A stretch of DNA of 64,000 bases from Paramecium sonneborni (lineage: Eukaryota; Ciliophora; Oligohymenophorea; Peniculida; Parameciidae): NCBI GenBank assembly GCA_905182985.1, contig CAJJDN010000138.1, positions 18,146 through 82,145 on the forward strand, read 5' to 3'. The translations under genes and the position numbers were made by a program. The notes below the pieces were generated by a model. The model was not told where the DNA came from. It did no database searches and was given only the letters and a program-made list of their open reading frames with translations. Below are positions 48,191 through 61,163 of the stretch, one piece after another (within the stretch, counting starts at the first letter, position 1; the number at the start of each line of letters is the position of its first letter).

Positions 48191-49558
48191 ATGATAGCTA
48201 ATCATCCTGCTTATCCAACCAAAGAAATAGATAAATATTATTTACAAACTAAATTACCTGAGTAATTAATATTATTGATTTAGCTATTAAACAGTTCCAA
48301 CTAATAATTATTAAAAGAAAACTCATGATTATTATAATGATAACACCCATATTTGGAACAATCCTCATCAAGCTAAATCTAATGCAAAAATATTTACTTA
48401 ACTAAAATAATAATAATAAAGAGGAGAAAAAAGAATTAAAAAAATGCTTGACCTTTAGTAATAAGATAAATAAGAATTGTAGAAAAATAAAATTATTTAT
48501 TATAATCTAGCTAGAGACGAAGATTTAAATAGGTTATAATAAAGAAAGTTAGAAAGAGGAAGTCTTTAAAATCTAAGTTAATAATAAAATGATGTTTAAG
48601 TTGAAAATATTGTTTTAAAACCCATCTAATCAAAAACTGCACTTTTAGGTAGGCCAGATCATTTATGGAATAAATTAAACCAGTAATCTTAAAAATATAT
48701 TAATCTTCTGATTAATCCTAAAATTCTTAAAATGGAAGAATAAGGAGTTTAGTTTATTACTGAAAAAATTAATAAAGATATTCAAATTGAATAGATTAAA
48801 GAAGATTTAAGACTTAAAAATATGGATTTAATAAAGTAATAGAGTACTCGTCGCAGAATACTTAATCTTGAATTAGAATAAAGAAGTGGAATATCTCCTT
48901 CAAGATAAAGCATATAGAGAGGAGCAACAGAATAAAGAAGATTATCTAAAGATGTTATTGAATAGACTCTCTAATAATTGGATAAACATTAATAATCATA
49001 AACTTTATAACAATTTCATAATTAAATTTAAACATCCACTCAAAAAAATCTTACTAGCAGACCCTATACAGTTGGAAGTGTACTCAATTAGGATTTCAAT
49101 TCTATTTCATTTAATACTGGTTAAACTATAAAAAATGAGTAAAATTAAGTCCCTTTGTTGAAAAAACCTTAGCCTTCTTCTTAATTAATGTTAAGTAGGT
49201 ATTCCTAAATTTATATATTAGTTAAAAGTCTAAATCTACTTCTACATTAAATCATAAACATCCCTTAGATAGAACTGAATATAAGGGTTTGTTATTATGT
49301 TAAGCTGTTGAGTAAGCAGAAAGTAATTTCAGTAGAACTTTATAAGCCAATAGTTCCTTATTAAAAGAAGCTTCAATTTATTTGAATAAAAATAAATAAT
49401 AGATTATTCCTAAAAAAAGAAGGTAAATTAAATTTGCTAATCTTCTTAATAATTAAAAAAAGAATGATTCACATGACTAATAAAATGTAAATAATATGTT
49501 GGACAGTTTTGAAAGAAAATTATATCGATCTCGTAATTTCGATGAGGAAGAAATCTGA
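48191..49558 (+). CDS. Gln-rich helical protein, uncharacterised
   Basis: 440 residues after introns of 22 and 23 nt. It starts MIANHPAYPTKEIDKYYLQTKLPDYQTVPTN, then continues with Gln/Lys/Arg/Asn-rich helices (KSNAKIFTQLKQQQQRGEKR; EDLNRLQQRKLERGSLQNL). Short Ser/Arg-rich stretches occur in the middle (RSGISPSRQSIQRG). It ends SFERKLYRSRNFDEEEI. No domain recognised. The style (basic, Gln-rich, with Tyr-Pro motifs near the start) is common in axoneme-associated proteins, but this is only a hint. It starts 23 bp after the RFC gene. Confidence 0.7.
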
Positions 49559-49714
49559 AGATTTAATTTATATTTAATTTTTTATATATATTAATGAACA
49601 TCAATTAAGACATTAATATATCTTTATAGATTTTAAGATTATTTGATAAGTCAATAGAATTCAGATATAAATTTAATTATAATATATCTATATATATATA
49701 TTTTCAATAATATA

Positions 49715-50952
49715 TCAAACTTCATCTAAGGATTAATTTTGACTGGATTTATTTAGATTCTTTTTTGATAATTTTTAATTGGTTGGCATAAAACTTGAAG
49801 TAACAGTTAAGAATCTTCCATCTCTAAAGTTGTTAACCTCCAACATTTTTTAATTCAAATGTGTAATACCTAATCTGGTATTAGTATATTTCTAAATTAA
49901 ATTTAAAATATAGTTTACTTGCATAAAACTTGGTAATAAGGAACGTTAATCACATTCCCTATCTAACATGGTTTTGAAGTTAGGAGCAGTTGGAGAACTA
50001 AAGAGTTAGCTTTTAGGTTATTTGGAATATTCATCATATTCAAAATAACTTTCAAAATTATAAGGAGGTATCTTAGTTAAAATATCTTTTCTTTGTTCCA
50101 ATTTATAGAAGGGTGCTCCACAACTACCCAATTATCTAATATAGTTTTTTATATATATTAACTTTTTGCCAAATTCAAAATTAGGTTTATAATCAGGTGC
50201 AAATTCTTTCTTTTTATAAATCAACATTTAATCTCTAGATAATTGTTTTTCCAATTTAATTTATGGATATCTTGGTACTTTAGTCCATTAATCAGTAACA
50301 TTTAAATATTGAAATCGATCTGGATGAGGATTAGGTCTTCCTGAAAAAATGTCAGCTCTATTAATGAAAGATGAATAAACCTTGGTATTTATCTTTACAA
50401 ATCAACAAAACTATCATATTTAAATTTAGGTTTTTCAAGAATAGGTTTACTATTATCATAATTAGTGATATTACTCTAGAGTAGAATTTGGTTCATGTTT
50501 ATGTGGAACTTCTTTGGAAATAGTTGGAATAGTTTGTTTCAAAGTTTTATCATAATTTGGAACTGAATGTATAGCTCTGTCAAAAGTATAGGATATTGAT
50601 GTTACTTATCAAGTTCATTATATTTAACATGATATTGTCCACAAGAGGCTTTGCAATTGTTTGGAATCTATGTATAATGTCCGACTTATCTAGAGATCTA
50701 TTTGGTAAAGGGTTGTTATAATTTTAGAAGATGTTTTAGATGATTTTCATCTGTTTCATTAAGCGATTGTTAAAGAGATAATGTTTTCTTTTATAATGAA
50801 TCAGAAGATTTTATTGGTTGTGGTTTATTGAACTTTTTACTAGAATGATAATCTTAATCTCTTTGTTGGAAGACAATATATTTTTCAGATGTTATTTTTC
50901 CTGCCTTACTAAACATATTTTATAAGTCATTTTAATTAGGTATCAGAGCCAT
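49715..50952 (-). CDS. Uncharacterised protein with Pro/Tyr motifs, possibly ciliary
   Basis: About 367-385 residues depending on two possible 27-nt introns; three needed introns are 29, 25 and 26 nt. Recognisable pieces are SGRPNPHPDRFQYLNVTDQW, YKPNFEFGK, LGSCGAPFYKLEQRKDIL, and KQPKSQLFSSPTAPNFKTML. Repeated Pro-Tyr and Pro-Asn-Phe motifs without bulky hydrophobic cores resemble microtubule-associated ciliary proteins (SHIPPO/STPG or inner-arm linkers), but I cannot name the family. Divergent from the 1,523-residue gene, with 52 bp between starts. Confidence 0.65.
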
Positions 50953-51004
50953 TTTTAATAAATAATAATTAAGGAGGTGACATTTTATTAAATAATATAA
51001 TAAA

Positions 51005-54000
51005 ATGGAGAAAATGGAAATGGTTTCATCTTAATTACCATTAGTAAAGGATAGAGGTGAATGGAATCAATAGACATTTATTATTCGACCAAAATTTGAA
51101 AAGAAAACTCGCTAGAGTATTGATAATTAATTAGAGATACAGTTTCCTTTGCACAGAGAGTTTGATTTTGTAGCAAATCATGCATTAGGTTTTAAAGGGA
51201 AAGGAAATGTGGATTTGTTTAAGTTCTATTATAGATTATACATGAAAAATAAGTTTGCAATTCAGAAAATAAGAAAGGAGAAGAAAGCAAAAGATGGATA
51301 AAAAAAGAATGAGATTACAAAGAAGTAATAACTAAATTAGACCGAAGAACCAAATACAGAAGAAATACGTAATGCATACAAAACAATACAAATTAAACCT
51401 CCATCATAGTAGAAATAACTGAAATTTGTAAGGGATTGTATTAAGAATTTATAAGAAAAGGCTGCAATAGTAAATAAACATATAGAATTGCCTAAATTAG
51501 TTAGTCCATAAACTTAAATAAAAGTAGTGAACATGGATGTTACAAAAATTCCTTAGGCAAAAACTAGGGATTAATAATTAGAACTGGAAGAATTAATGTT
51601 AAGTAGAGTTGTATAAGCAATTTAAGAATCTTAGATGGTTTCACATGAAGATGTAAGAAAAGTAAGAGAAATCATTCTTTAAAGACATAATTAATTAAGT
51701 GAGATGGAGAGAGAATTATAATTGAATCAAATACTCGGAATTAAAAAATAAATATATGAAAGAGAAGTTGCTATGAAAAATGAACTTAATAAACCTCCAG
51801 GAATTGATAATCCTGATAATTTTAATGAATTAAGTTCTATTTAAGAAGTATCACTTATTCGATCTATTTAATATAAATCTTAACCAAATGTCAGTGTTAC
51901 TGAATATAAATTTAATAATTATGAAGATGAACCTGAATCTAATGATATCACTAATAAATCTAAAATAGATCTTAAATAGAAGTAAATTGAAGAAACACTA
52001 ATCTAAGAATAATCTACTGAAATGCAATCCATCTTATAATAAATTAGATCTTCTTCTATTGTCACAAAAGGAAATGAAACTGAACCTAGTAAAGATAAAA
52101 TATAAGATAAAAATAAATTATTACCTACATTAAAGTTTTTAGAATAAGCCAAATAATAGATAGCTTAAAGATCTGATAATGATAGCCAATAATTATTGTA
52201 ATAACCATACTTCTAACCAGATATTGAAGATACAAGCAAATCAAAAATTTAGTAAAGTTTATCAATGGTTTCGTAATTATAAAATAAAACCAGTAAAACA
52301 ATTAAATCTAGTATGAATAGATCTAATTAATTGATTTCTTCTTCATCTAATCATCATTCTAATTAATTGAGTCTTGAAAAGAAACCTATTGAATCTATGA
52401 GAAAGAGTGCTTATAAATAAAATAATGAAGAATTGAAACCTAAACATTCTACTAAAGAACTTGATGCTAGTGATGAATTCAAATTTGAAAGATAAAACTA
52501 TTATGAAATGAAATTTAGTCAAATCTTATAAAGAGTTATTGATTAAAAGAAAATTCAAGGAGGAGAAGAATCTTAGCATTCTTAAACACTTTCTTAAGTT
52601 GAATCTGAAACAGTCTAAAAAATTACTTAAAATTTAGTAACCAATATAATTAATATGCATAAAAATCCTACTCCAGTTATGGATTAACCTTCAACTTTTA
52701 ATTATCTTGATATAGAATCTGATGATTAAGAAAAAGCAACTAAAAGTATACCAGTTATAAAAAATGAAGAAATACCTGATGAACCATAGAGACAATTATC
52801 TTATAATAGAGACATAACTCATCTAGATCATACATTTAAAATTGAAAGTTAAGTTTCTCTATCAGATAAAAGATTGAATGAAGAATAAATTGCTAATATT
52901 ATATAATAGATTTCATAATAATTACAATAAGCTTAAATTCCTCCGGATTAAATTGATAAATAATTACATGAAGTTACAAATATCTTGCTTAAACATCCTA
53001 TTGGTAAATTGTCATCCAAATTAATGAAATAATCTACAACTATTATGTAAAATGAACCAACTAGAAAAATCTATTTAGAAGAAACTAGGTATCCAGCTAA
53101 ACCAACTAAAATTACACATAATAGAGATTAAATTGATTATTTAAAATTTTATGAAGAAAATGCTCCATCTAAATAAGAAAAATCAAAAAAAAGTTATAAA
53201 ATGCTTGATAATTCTAAACGATCTAAATAATCTGCATTACTTAAAAGTATGTCTGAAGATGAACGTAAACAATTTCTAGATTCTCATAAAATGAATCTCT
53301 AAGAAAGAGCTAATTCATAAGAAATGGATGAAGAAATGTAATTTCTATAATCTGTTATAGATGATTAAAAAAAATAAAGAGAATAGATTTTCAATAAAAA
53401 ATAATCGCAACCAAATTAATCAGGTAAGAATACATCCAGAGATTAAATTGATTTCGATGAATCAAGTGAAAAATAATAAAATACATTTCGTTCTCATAAT
53501 CCACCAACCAATATTAATTATGAATCTGATTAAATTAAATAAGGTTAAACTGAAACCAATTTTAATATAAGAAGACCTTAGATCAAATAAAAAACAGATT
53601 AAACTTTCAATAAATCTGAAAATACTTAACAATTTTAAATCTCAAGTTAATAAGGTACATAAAGAACTGAACCTAATAAAAGTAAAACTAAAAGAATTAA
53701 TTAAGAAGAAAATGATGGATCATAAAAATCTTAAGGAACTTATAAAAGTCTAAAGCAAGGTTATAAAGATAGAAGTGATAAAGATAATGAAAAATAAGAA
53801 ATTCATTCTCCAAATACATCAGTTGAAGAAGTACCTCATCAAGATGAATAAGATCAATAAACTGATAAGGATGATGACTATTATGAGGAAGAAATCCAAT
53901 AATAAATAGATGAAAATGGTAATACAATTAATGTAGTAACCAAAAGGAGTTTTAAACCAGTTACAGAAAGAACAAAAAAAACTGATCCTAGATAAACTGA

Positions 54001-55604
54001 AAGATCTAAAAAATCAAAATAATCAGATTAATAATCATAATTATAAGTTAATAAATAAAATCCAAGAGAAAAAACAAAATAATCTTAATATAAAGAATAA
54101 GAATAAATTTAGGATCAGTAAGAGAACTCAAATACATAACAATAGCCAATTTAAAAATAGATATCATCTTAATAATAATAATAATAATAATAATAAGAAG
54201 AATAATAAGAAGAATAATAATAATAATAATAACAATAACAAATTTAATAAGAATAAAATAATAATAATAATAATAATGAAGATAGATAAATTAAATTAAA
54301 TTTTTAACGTTAAGACAGTAATTAAAATGTTGCTGAAAATTAATCTTAATAGATTTATTCTTAATAATTAAGAAATAGAACAAATTTATAGGATATTTAA
54401 TTGAAAAACTTTTAGCCTTCATAAAATTAATCTTTGGTTAATAGCAGTGGAACACCTCAATAAAATAATACTCCTTTATAAGTACCTGGTAGAAAATAGG
54501 GAAATAAGAAAACAAAATTTGAAGATTAAAGTGGAAACAATAATAGTAATACACCTTAAGCAAAATTATAAAGAGTAAAAACAAAACTTTCGAGATTTTA
54601 GGAAGCAGCAAATAATAATGATGATGATGAATATGATTATGATTGGGATGAAGAGGATCCAAGTAATAAAAAAAAGAAAATTACATCAAAATCAAGTAAA
54701 TCAACATTAAGAAATGATATTTAATCGCCATCTATATCTCCAATGACAAAGTAGCAAAATCAAGCAACATTGGCAAAGAAGAAAGTTTATGATCTAAAAT
54801 AAGAATATGAGTTAATTGCAAGATAAAATTTAAGTTTGGCAGATTTGAAAAGAGATATTGAAAAGAAAATATGTCAATTATAAAATCCAGATGATGAAGC
54901 AAAATATAATATTTATTTATGTAAGATTATTTAATAAAACATATATAGATGAATAACGTTAAAAATAATTGAAGAATTTACCTTAAACAATAGAAGGATT
55001 AATAAATGACAAAAGAGAAAATGAAGATACATGTGGGGATACAATAAGAAAATTTCATGAAAATAGAATGAGATATAAAGATGTTATAGAAAAGGATTAA
55101 GCACTTAAATTTACAAATCAAATATAATTAGATGATGATTAATAAACTTAAATTAACACTTAGTCTCATCTTGATGAATATATGAAAGAAGTATAAATGA
55201 ATATATAAAGAATGATTTAATAGGTGTAATTAGGTAAAATATTAGATTAATTTTTATTAGAATAGATGAGAGATCATCCAGAGGTAAGAAGAGAATGCTT
55301 TGATTATGATACTAGTCTTATGTAGTAAAGGAAAATGGAATCATTAACAAGTGAGATAGTGTAGACATAAGCATAAATGAAAATATATGAAGAACCTACA
55401 TAAGAAACTTAGAGAAGAACTCAACATGTAGAATAAGATTCTGTAGTGTCAAATTTAATTGATAAAAAATTTGATGTTTTAGCATAAAAATTAAGAGCTT
55501 TGAAAAACAAGAATCCAGAAAAATTTAATTAAATTGTAAGTACAGAAATTGTAAAAACAGATTTATTTTTAACAACTACCAAACACAAATATATATTAGA
55601 ATGA
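51005..55604 (+). CDS. 1,523-residue low-complexity/coiled-coil protein
   Basis: A single 28-nt intron lies near the 3' end (about 54921-54948). The N-terminus (residues 1-110) is well-ordered looking: RGEWNQQTFIIRPKFEKK, then FPLHREFDFVANHALGFKGKGN, then FKFYYRLYMKNKFA. The next 1,200 residues are Gln, Asn, Ser, Lys and Asp-rich and mostly disordered, with a Gln run near 54160-54240 coded by TAA/TAG and several acidic clusters (DDDEYDYDWDEEDP). The C-terminal 230 residues are again helical (LARQNLSLADLKRDIEKK; HPEVRRECFDYDTSLMQQRKM). No family recognised. It could be a scaffold, for example of the basal body or cortex; that is a guess. The frame is clean for 3.9 kb before the intron, so the gene is real. 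Confidence 0.8.
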
Positions 55605-55849
55605 TTAAAATATATTTATTAAATTAATTAATTTATGAACAATATAATCTTAAATATTGATACAAGATGTAATCATATGTTTGTAAAAATTGTTCTATAA
55701 TAAACTTAAGTATCCTAAAGACGACTGGATATATTAAAATATAAATCTGGTAAATAAGGATACTTACATGTAATTTTATTAAATCTCACTATATATGTGA
55801 GATCTCCATTTTAGCTTCTAGGTTGACAATAATATTATTATATATAATA
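55605..55849. other. Intergenic spacer with inverted repeats (possible structured RNA)
   Basis: 245 bp between convergent genes, long for this locus. Two perfect inverted repeats occur: TAAGTATCC (55707-55715) with GGATACTTA (55758-55766), and ATCTCAC (55783-55789) with GTGAGAT (55797-55803) around a 7-nt loop. The stretch is a little richer in G and C than other spacers. No known RNA family was recognised. Confidence 0.35.
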
Positions 55850-57210
55850 TCAATATGTATCATAAAAAATTAAATATGCTTCACCTTGCAATGGTTGTTT
55901 TGTAAGAACGACTTTAACATCAGAAGTAATGTACCATTCACATTTCTTGTAAGATTTATCTTAACTCATAGATGATTCAAGATCTTAAGCAAAAGTTCTT
56001 TTGTATGCAACATAATGTCCTAGAATGATGATAAAAAAGAATTACCAGAATACGAGTCTCCTAAATGACAAACTAATGCTGAGAAAGAGTATTGTTTATT
56101 AGCAACAGTAAAAGTGGAATCTAAATGAACAGGATAATCTAATTTAATTAAACCATAATTGGGATGCACAATGAGTCGATTAACAAAGAAACAAAAAGTT
56201 TTCTAATTAAAATATAATAGTATACAGGATATTTAGCAATATGTGTATAACGTGTTACTGTTCTTTTAAGACATGCCTTTTATGGATCTATTTAGTATTG
56301 ATTACCTTGAATAGCATTTAATAATGCAATAATTTTTTTAATCATAGTGAATGAATCCTCATCATAACTGTTGACAGAAAGATAAGAATCAATTAATGTT
56401 TGTTATTCATTTAGAGTATATTTCTTCTTCAAAAATTACAAAGAACAATAGAAACAAATGTAATCAGTGATAATTTCAGGTTTTTGTATATAATCAATAG
56501 CTTCTTTGATTGTTCTGGCATAATTTAATTAGAAATGGAATGCATAATTACTTTCTACTTTGAGTGAATTAAACTAAAATTATATATTTAGAAAAGATTA
56601 CAGACTAGTTACAAGAATTACATTTAATCTAAACTTTAGTATGATGAAGAAATGGATTTTTGGATTTCATTTATTTAGACTTCAACATAGTTAGATCAAA
56701 TGAATTAACTTGGTTATTAGCTTCTTCAATATGTTTCATAAGCATATTGAAGAGTTCATGGGAATCTTATTATTGATAAAAGAAGGAGTAATCAGCATCT
56801 TCAGAGAGTAGTTGAATTAAATCAGATGCATCAATGACTTCTAGATCACTATTTAAATATTTCATGATTTTAGCTAATTCTAAACAGATCTATTATGGTA
56901 ATGTAGTTTATCCATTAATATGTTAAACTAATTCAAATAAATATTCAATGAAATTGGGTTATGAACTTAAGGCCACTAATTATGTAATTTATCGTACTTA
57001 TAATACTGAATTTAAGAAACATGTATTGCCATTGTTTATAATACCTGCTGGTTTTTTATTGTAATCAAGATTGGTGGATGATTGTAGTAGACTGAATTCT
57101 ATCTGAGTTGTAGGTAATGATATTTTAGATTTCATTGTATATTTGAATGCTCCAAGTAAAGCAAGCATAATAGCACCTCCATATACCCAATGTCCTTTAT
57201 TTTTAATCAT
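55850..57210 (-). CDS. USP30-like membrane-anchored ubiquitin-specific protease
   Basis: 427 residues after three introns (28, 23 and 26 nt). An N-terminal membrane helix (about residues 9-24, YGGAIMLALLGAFKYTM) precedes the USP domain. The Cys box is GIINNGNTCFLNSVLQ with catalytic Cys 64. QQDSHELFNMLM follows. A Cys-pair (CNSCN and CFYC) can bind zinc as in many USPs. The His box is GHYVAY near residue 373, and the chain ends EAYLIFYDTY. An N-terminal anchor plus USP domain is the layout of USP30, a deubiquitinase of the mitochondrial outer membrane that counters mitophagy. The location here is inferred. Eight residues (VRQITQLV) sit between the Cys box and ALSS; they could be coding or an unrecognised intron. 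Confidence 0.9.
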
Positions 57211-57546
57211 ATTTATATTTAAAATTATATATTAATATATTTAAGTAATTTATTTGAATAAATAACTTTCTTAATGTAAACAAACACCAAAGTCTGTGTG
57301 GATATCCATAAGACTCTTGAAGATAACTTTAAAACAATCAAAGAGTAAGGCACTAATGAAATATGTAATTTCATGTTATCCAGTTTACGTGATTAAGTAA
57401 CATAAATTTTAAATTAATATCTAAGGACTTGCCATAATATATAAGATTACAATATTTGTATAATGTCCATTAGATCAATTAGAAATTGAGTTTGACTGAA
57501 TTGTGTAACAATTAATTGGAATTGAACATTGTAAACAATATCAAAT
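57211..57546. other. Intergenic region
   Basis: About 335 bp between divergently read genes. I see nothing assignable; some short open stretches occur. Confidence 0.5.
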
Positions 57547-58316
57547 ATGTATTCTCAATGCAGTATGATAGAGTATGGATAAGATTTAGATTCATTATTG
57601 AAATAAATTGATTCATCTCTTACTTCCTCCTCTGAATATTTGAGACCCATCCCTTAAATCTTAACACCATCATGGGAAGATATTTCACCTCCATTTATAC
57701 ATCAACCAGTTTGGGATTATAATATTAATCCATTCCTATTTCGAATATTCATAGCCTAAGCATAATCTACCAAACTATCTACTTAGGATTAATAGATGAT
57801 ATTAACTCTCTTCAAACCTGAATATAAAATTGATTTAACTCAATTCAACAATCTTGTTGAATACAATCCTCAATTAGTCAGTGATATTATCACTAAATTA
57901 CACTAATATGGAGTTAATGTTCATGAGTACATCTTTCATACCATTATTTTATAGATATTTAGATTTCCTCATTCAAATCAAAGTTACTATTCAAACTTTA
58001 GAATTAGTCAATCAACTCACCAAGAATATTACACTTCCTGATTAATTCCTTAATATGTTTATTACTAGATGTATTGTAACATGTGAAGAAGTTAAATAAG
58101 TATAACTCTTAAACTTATTATTTTTATTAGAATCAATAACAATTAGCCAGATAAGTCAGACTTGTTTCAGTCTTCATTAAGACTCTGATCAAATAAAAAA
58201 CATTTGATCCTAAGAAGATTTATGTAGAACTCTAAGGGTTCTGCTTAGAGTTTTCTTCAATCTAAGAAGCAACTCAATTATTTAAAGCCATTAAAAATTC
58301 TGTCCAAGAATAATGA
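57547..58316 (+). CDS. CCR4-NOT complex subunit 11 homologue (CNOT11)
   Basis: 236 residues after introns of 28 and 31 nt. The C-terminal half has the CNOT11 pattern: LPDQFLNMFITRCIVTCEEVK, RQVRLVSVFIKTLIKQKTFD, IYVELQGFCLEFSSIQEATQLFKAIK. Human CNOT11 reads RLVRLVCVFLQSLIRNK...[26 protein letters not shown] at this place (from memory). The N-terminal half carries PPFIHQPVWDYN, comparable with the WD-containing loop in the family. CNOT11 docks on CNOT10 in the deadenylase complex. The protein is less than half as long as human CNOT11, keeping mainly the conserved domain. Both introns must be removed to join its parts; the second is 31 nt, the longest in the window. Confidence 0.87.
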
Positions 58317-58353
58317 GTTTAAATATCAATATAATATTTTATAATTATTTCCT

Positions 58354-61063
58354 ATGAGACATCAAAGAATTGAATCTCTAGGTCCCTTGGAAGATGTTAG
58401 AAAAAAACATACCAAAAGTGAAGTTGTCTTATCATCCATGTTTAAATTACCTAAGGTACAAGTACCACAAAGTAATATCAATTTTTTCATTTTAGGTTCA
58501 AAAAATGCATTATCTGTAAATCCTAATTGGTCTCATCTAAATTACTAAAATGATAAGTCTAAAACGAATAACACATATCTAGAAATTCAAGAAATACTTT
58601 TATAATAAGTTTCGTTATCATATCCAAATGTTTTAAATTAAGTGAAAAAATTTATTTAATAATCCTAAATGGGTATCACTTTAACAGAATTAACAAAAAA
58701 TAGTTAATTAATTGAAAGTTCTATTAATCTTTTTACTCAATCTATCTAAATCATACTTTAAATAATTAAAGAAAAAGAACCGAAAAAAATTGAATTAAAT
58801 CCTCCAATAGAAACTGAAATTCAAAGAAAGTTCTCATTAGCATTAATGAAAGAATCCAATAATAAAATAGATCGAGAAACTTAAATCGTAAATAATGAAT
58901 TAAAAATCATTAATCATAAATTGTAGAATGAACTTAATCAGTTAGCAACTAAATTAAGAAATCTAGAAATTAGTATGGATGTTGAACTTTTAAAAGAAAA
59001 GATAAAAGAATTGACAGAAGAATTAAAATAAAGAACATTAGAATTAAAAATTGAAATTCAAAATAGAGATTAATAACTGATCAAACATTTACAAAAAATT
59101 GCACAATTAAAATCAATTATTTAATAACACGATGAAAAAATAGAAGAATTATAAACATATATTAATACCAACTAAGAAAGATTTACTTAAATGGAAACTA
59201 CATTCATGTCTGTATATAATGAAAGATATTATTGGAAAGACGTTTCAAAAATGTTAGAAGAGGATTTATTAAGTTAATAAATGAGATATTAAAAATTTTT
59301 GGCTGAAGAAGCTAAATCTAAAAAAAAACTATAATTATTATAAAGAGAATTAGATTAGATCAAAATAGAGAAGAGTAAAAGAGTAGAAATTCCAGAATTT
59401 AATAAAGAAGCTGAAGAAAACCTTCAAAAATTATTATATTTATTCACTAAAGAGAAATTTCATATGGTTCAAATGAAAGCGTTCATCTAGGATAAAATGA
59501 GTAAATTAAATGAGTAAGAATAATAATAATATTAATTTATGAAAAATTTAAAATTAGATCATATTTATATGGATAGACTAAATAAATATACTTATCCCAG
59601 ATAATCATTTTTAGTATTTTATGAGAGTTAAATAAAATTAATTGAATCAGAATATAAAAATATTAATAGACATAAAATTTCTCTAAATTACTTTGCAATT
59701 ATCCGAGCAATACTAGATGCTAAGTTTAATGAGTTTTAATATTTGGAGAATTTACAAGTAGCTTCTAAATTTGCAGATTTTGTTTTTTCTTGGATTAGTA
59801 CATTCTCACTAGATAAATATACTAAATAGATTATTTAAGTGAACTAAGATTAATTAGATAATATTCGTTTAGATTTTTTAATGGATACATTGAATCCCAA
59901 ACTAGGTTAAATACATGAAGTCATTACTTTTAAGTATTTAAATTAAAATAAATAGTTAATTTTTATTTGAGTAATCATCTCTTGATGAAGTATATTATTA
60001 TTTGCATTGTAGATATATGCTTTTTAAAGGTTAAGTTAAGAATTTATCCAGATCTAACTTTGAAACAATTATGTATATAAAAATAGAATAAGCAGAATAA
60101 TTAATCTAAGAGATAATGCATAAATACCCAGCAGAATAAATTATATATACAAAAAATATGATAAAAGAAATGGTTGTTACTAAATAGAAGATAAAATTAG
60201 TTGATAGTCATTATGTATTAAGAATATTATTAGAACTTTATAGATAAGAAAGATAAACTAGATTAGCAGTTCTTAAGGAAATGTTTCATTCTTGTTTATC
60301 ATTATAAAGTTTTGGAAAATATGGAGTTAATTATCGAAATTTTAGAAAAATATTTTAATTTAATTTTCCAACCTCATCAGAAGTAGAAATTTGTTCTCTT
60401 TTTAGAGAAGCACATATGTGTGGTGATGGAATAGTGACTGCAGAATCATTTTTTACTGCTGCTACTGAACAAAATTTCTTTATTAAATAATTACAATTAT
60501 AATATTTAATGCATCCTCCACAAGTTGAATTTTATAAATTAAGTTATTGTGAATTTAACTTACCTTATTTAGATTTTTATAATCATTACAATTAAATACC
60601 TAAAAAATTAATTTAAAATGTTTGTTTATCTATGGGTTTGGAATATGTAAATGCTGAATTGAATAAATATTATCAAATTATAGATGCTTTGTTTGCTCAT
60701 CCTTATAATATTTATTCTTTAATATAAATGATAACCAAGTTAATTAGTATTTTTAATAAAGTATAGATGCTTAAAAATTTACAAAAAGCCTAAGAGGAAT
60801 GGACTAGTATGGAATTAGAAGCTATAAGATAATTAGTCAATTAAATTCCAGGTGTTTTTGGATTGATTTTAGATTTAGATGGAGAGGAAAGATTAAATAT
60901 AATTCAAAAAAATTAAAAAATTCGTGCATTACAATTAGTAGGAAAAAGAAAAGCTTTAAAATTTTATTCTTTTATATCAGCTATGTTAAATGCAAAAGTC
61001 AAACATGAAAAATAACCTGATGCATCACCAAAGAGGGGGATGAGAAAATCAGGTAAATTTTGA
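58354..61063 (+). CDS. 895-residue coiled-coil protein with EF-hand-like region
   Basis: One 22-nt intron (59934-59955). Residues 1-130 have a basic, Asn/Gln-rich start; 150-430 are coiled coil (KIKELTEELKQRTLELKIEIQN). The second half is globular: GKYGVNYRNFRKIFQFNFPTSSEVEICSLFREAHMCGDGIVTAESFF looks like a pair of EF-hand-like units, with MCGDGIVTAESF as a partly kept loop (D, G, I, E) that may not bind calcium. A helical tail ends MRKSGKF. No family named. The architecture resembles some axonemal or basal-body proteins. It starts 37 bp after the CNOT11 gene. Confidence 0.78.
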
Positions 61064-61163
61064 ATTTATTTATTTAATTTTTTATTATTAAAATGTAATT
61101 AAAAATAACTTAAAATAAAAGAATAATTTAAAAAATTAATTTTATATTTGTATAAACTTCTTC

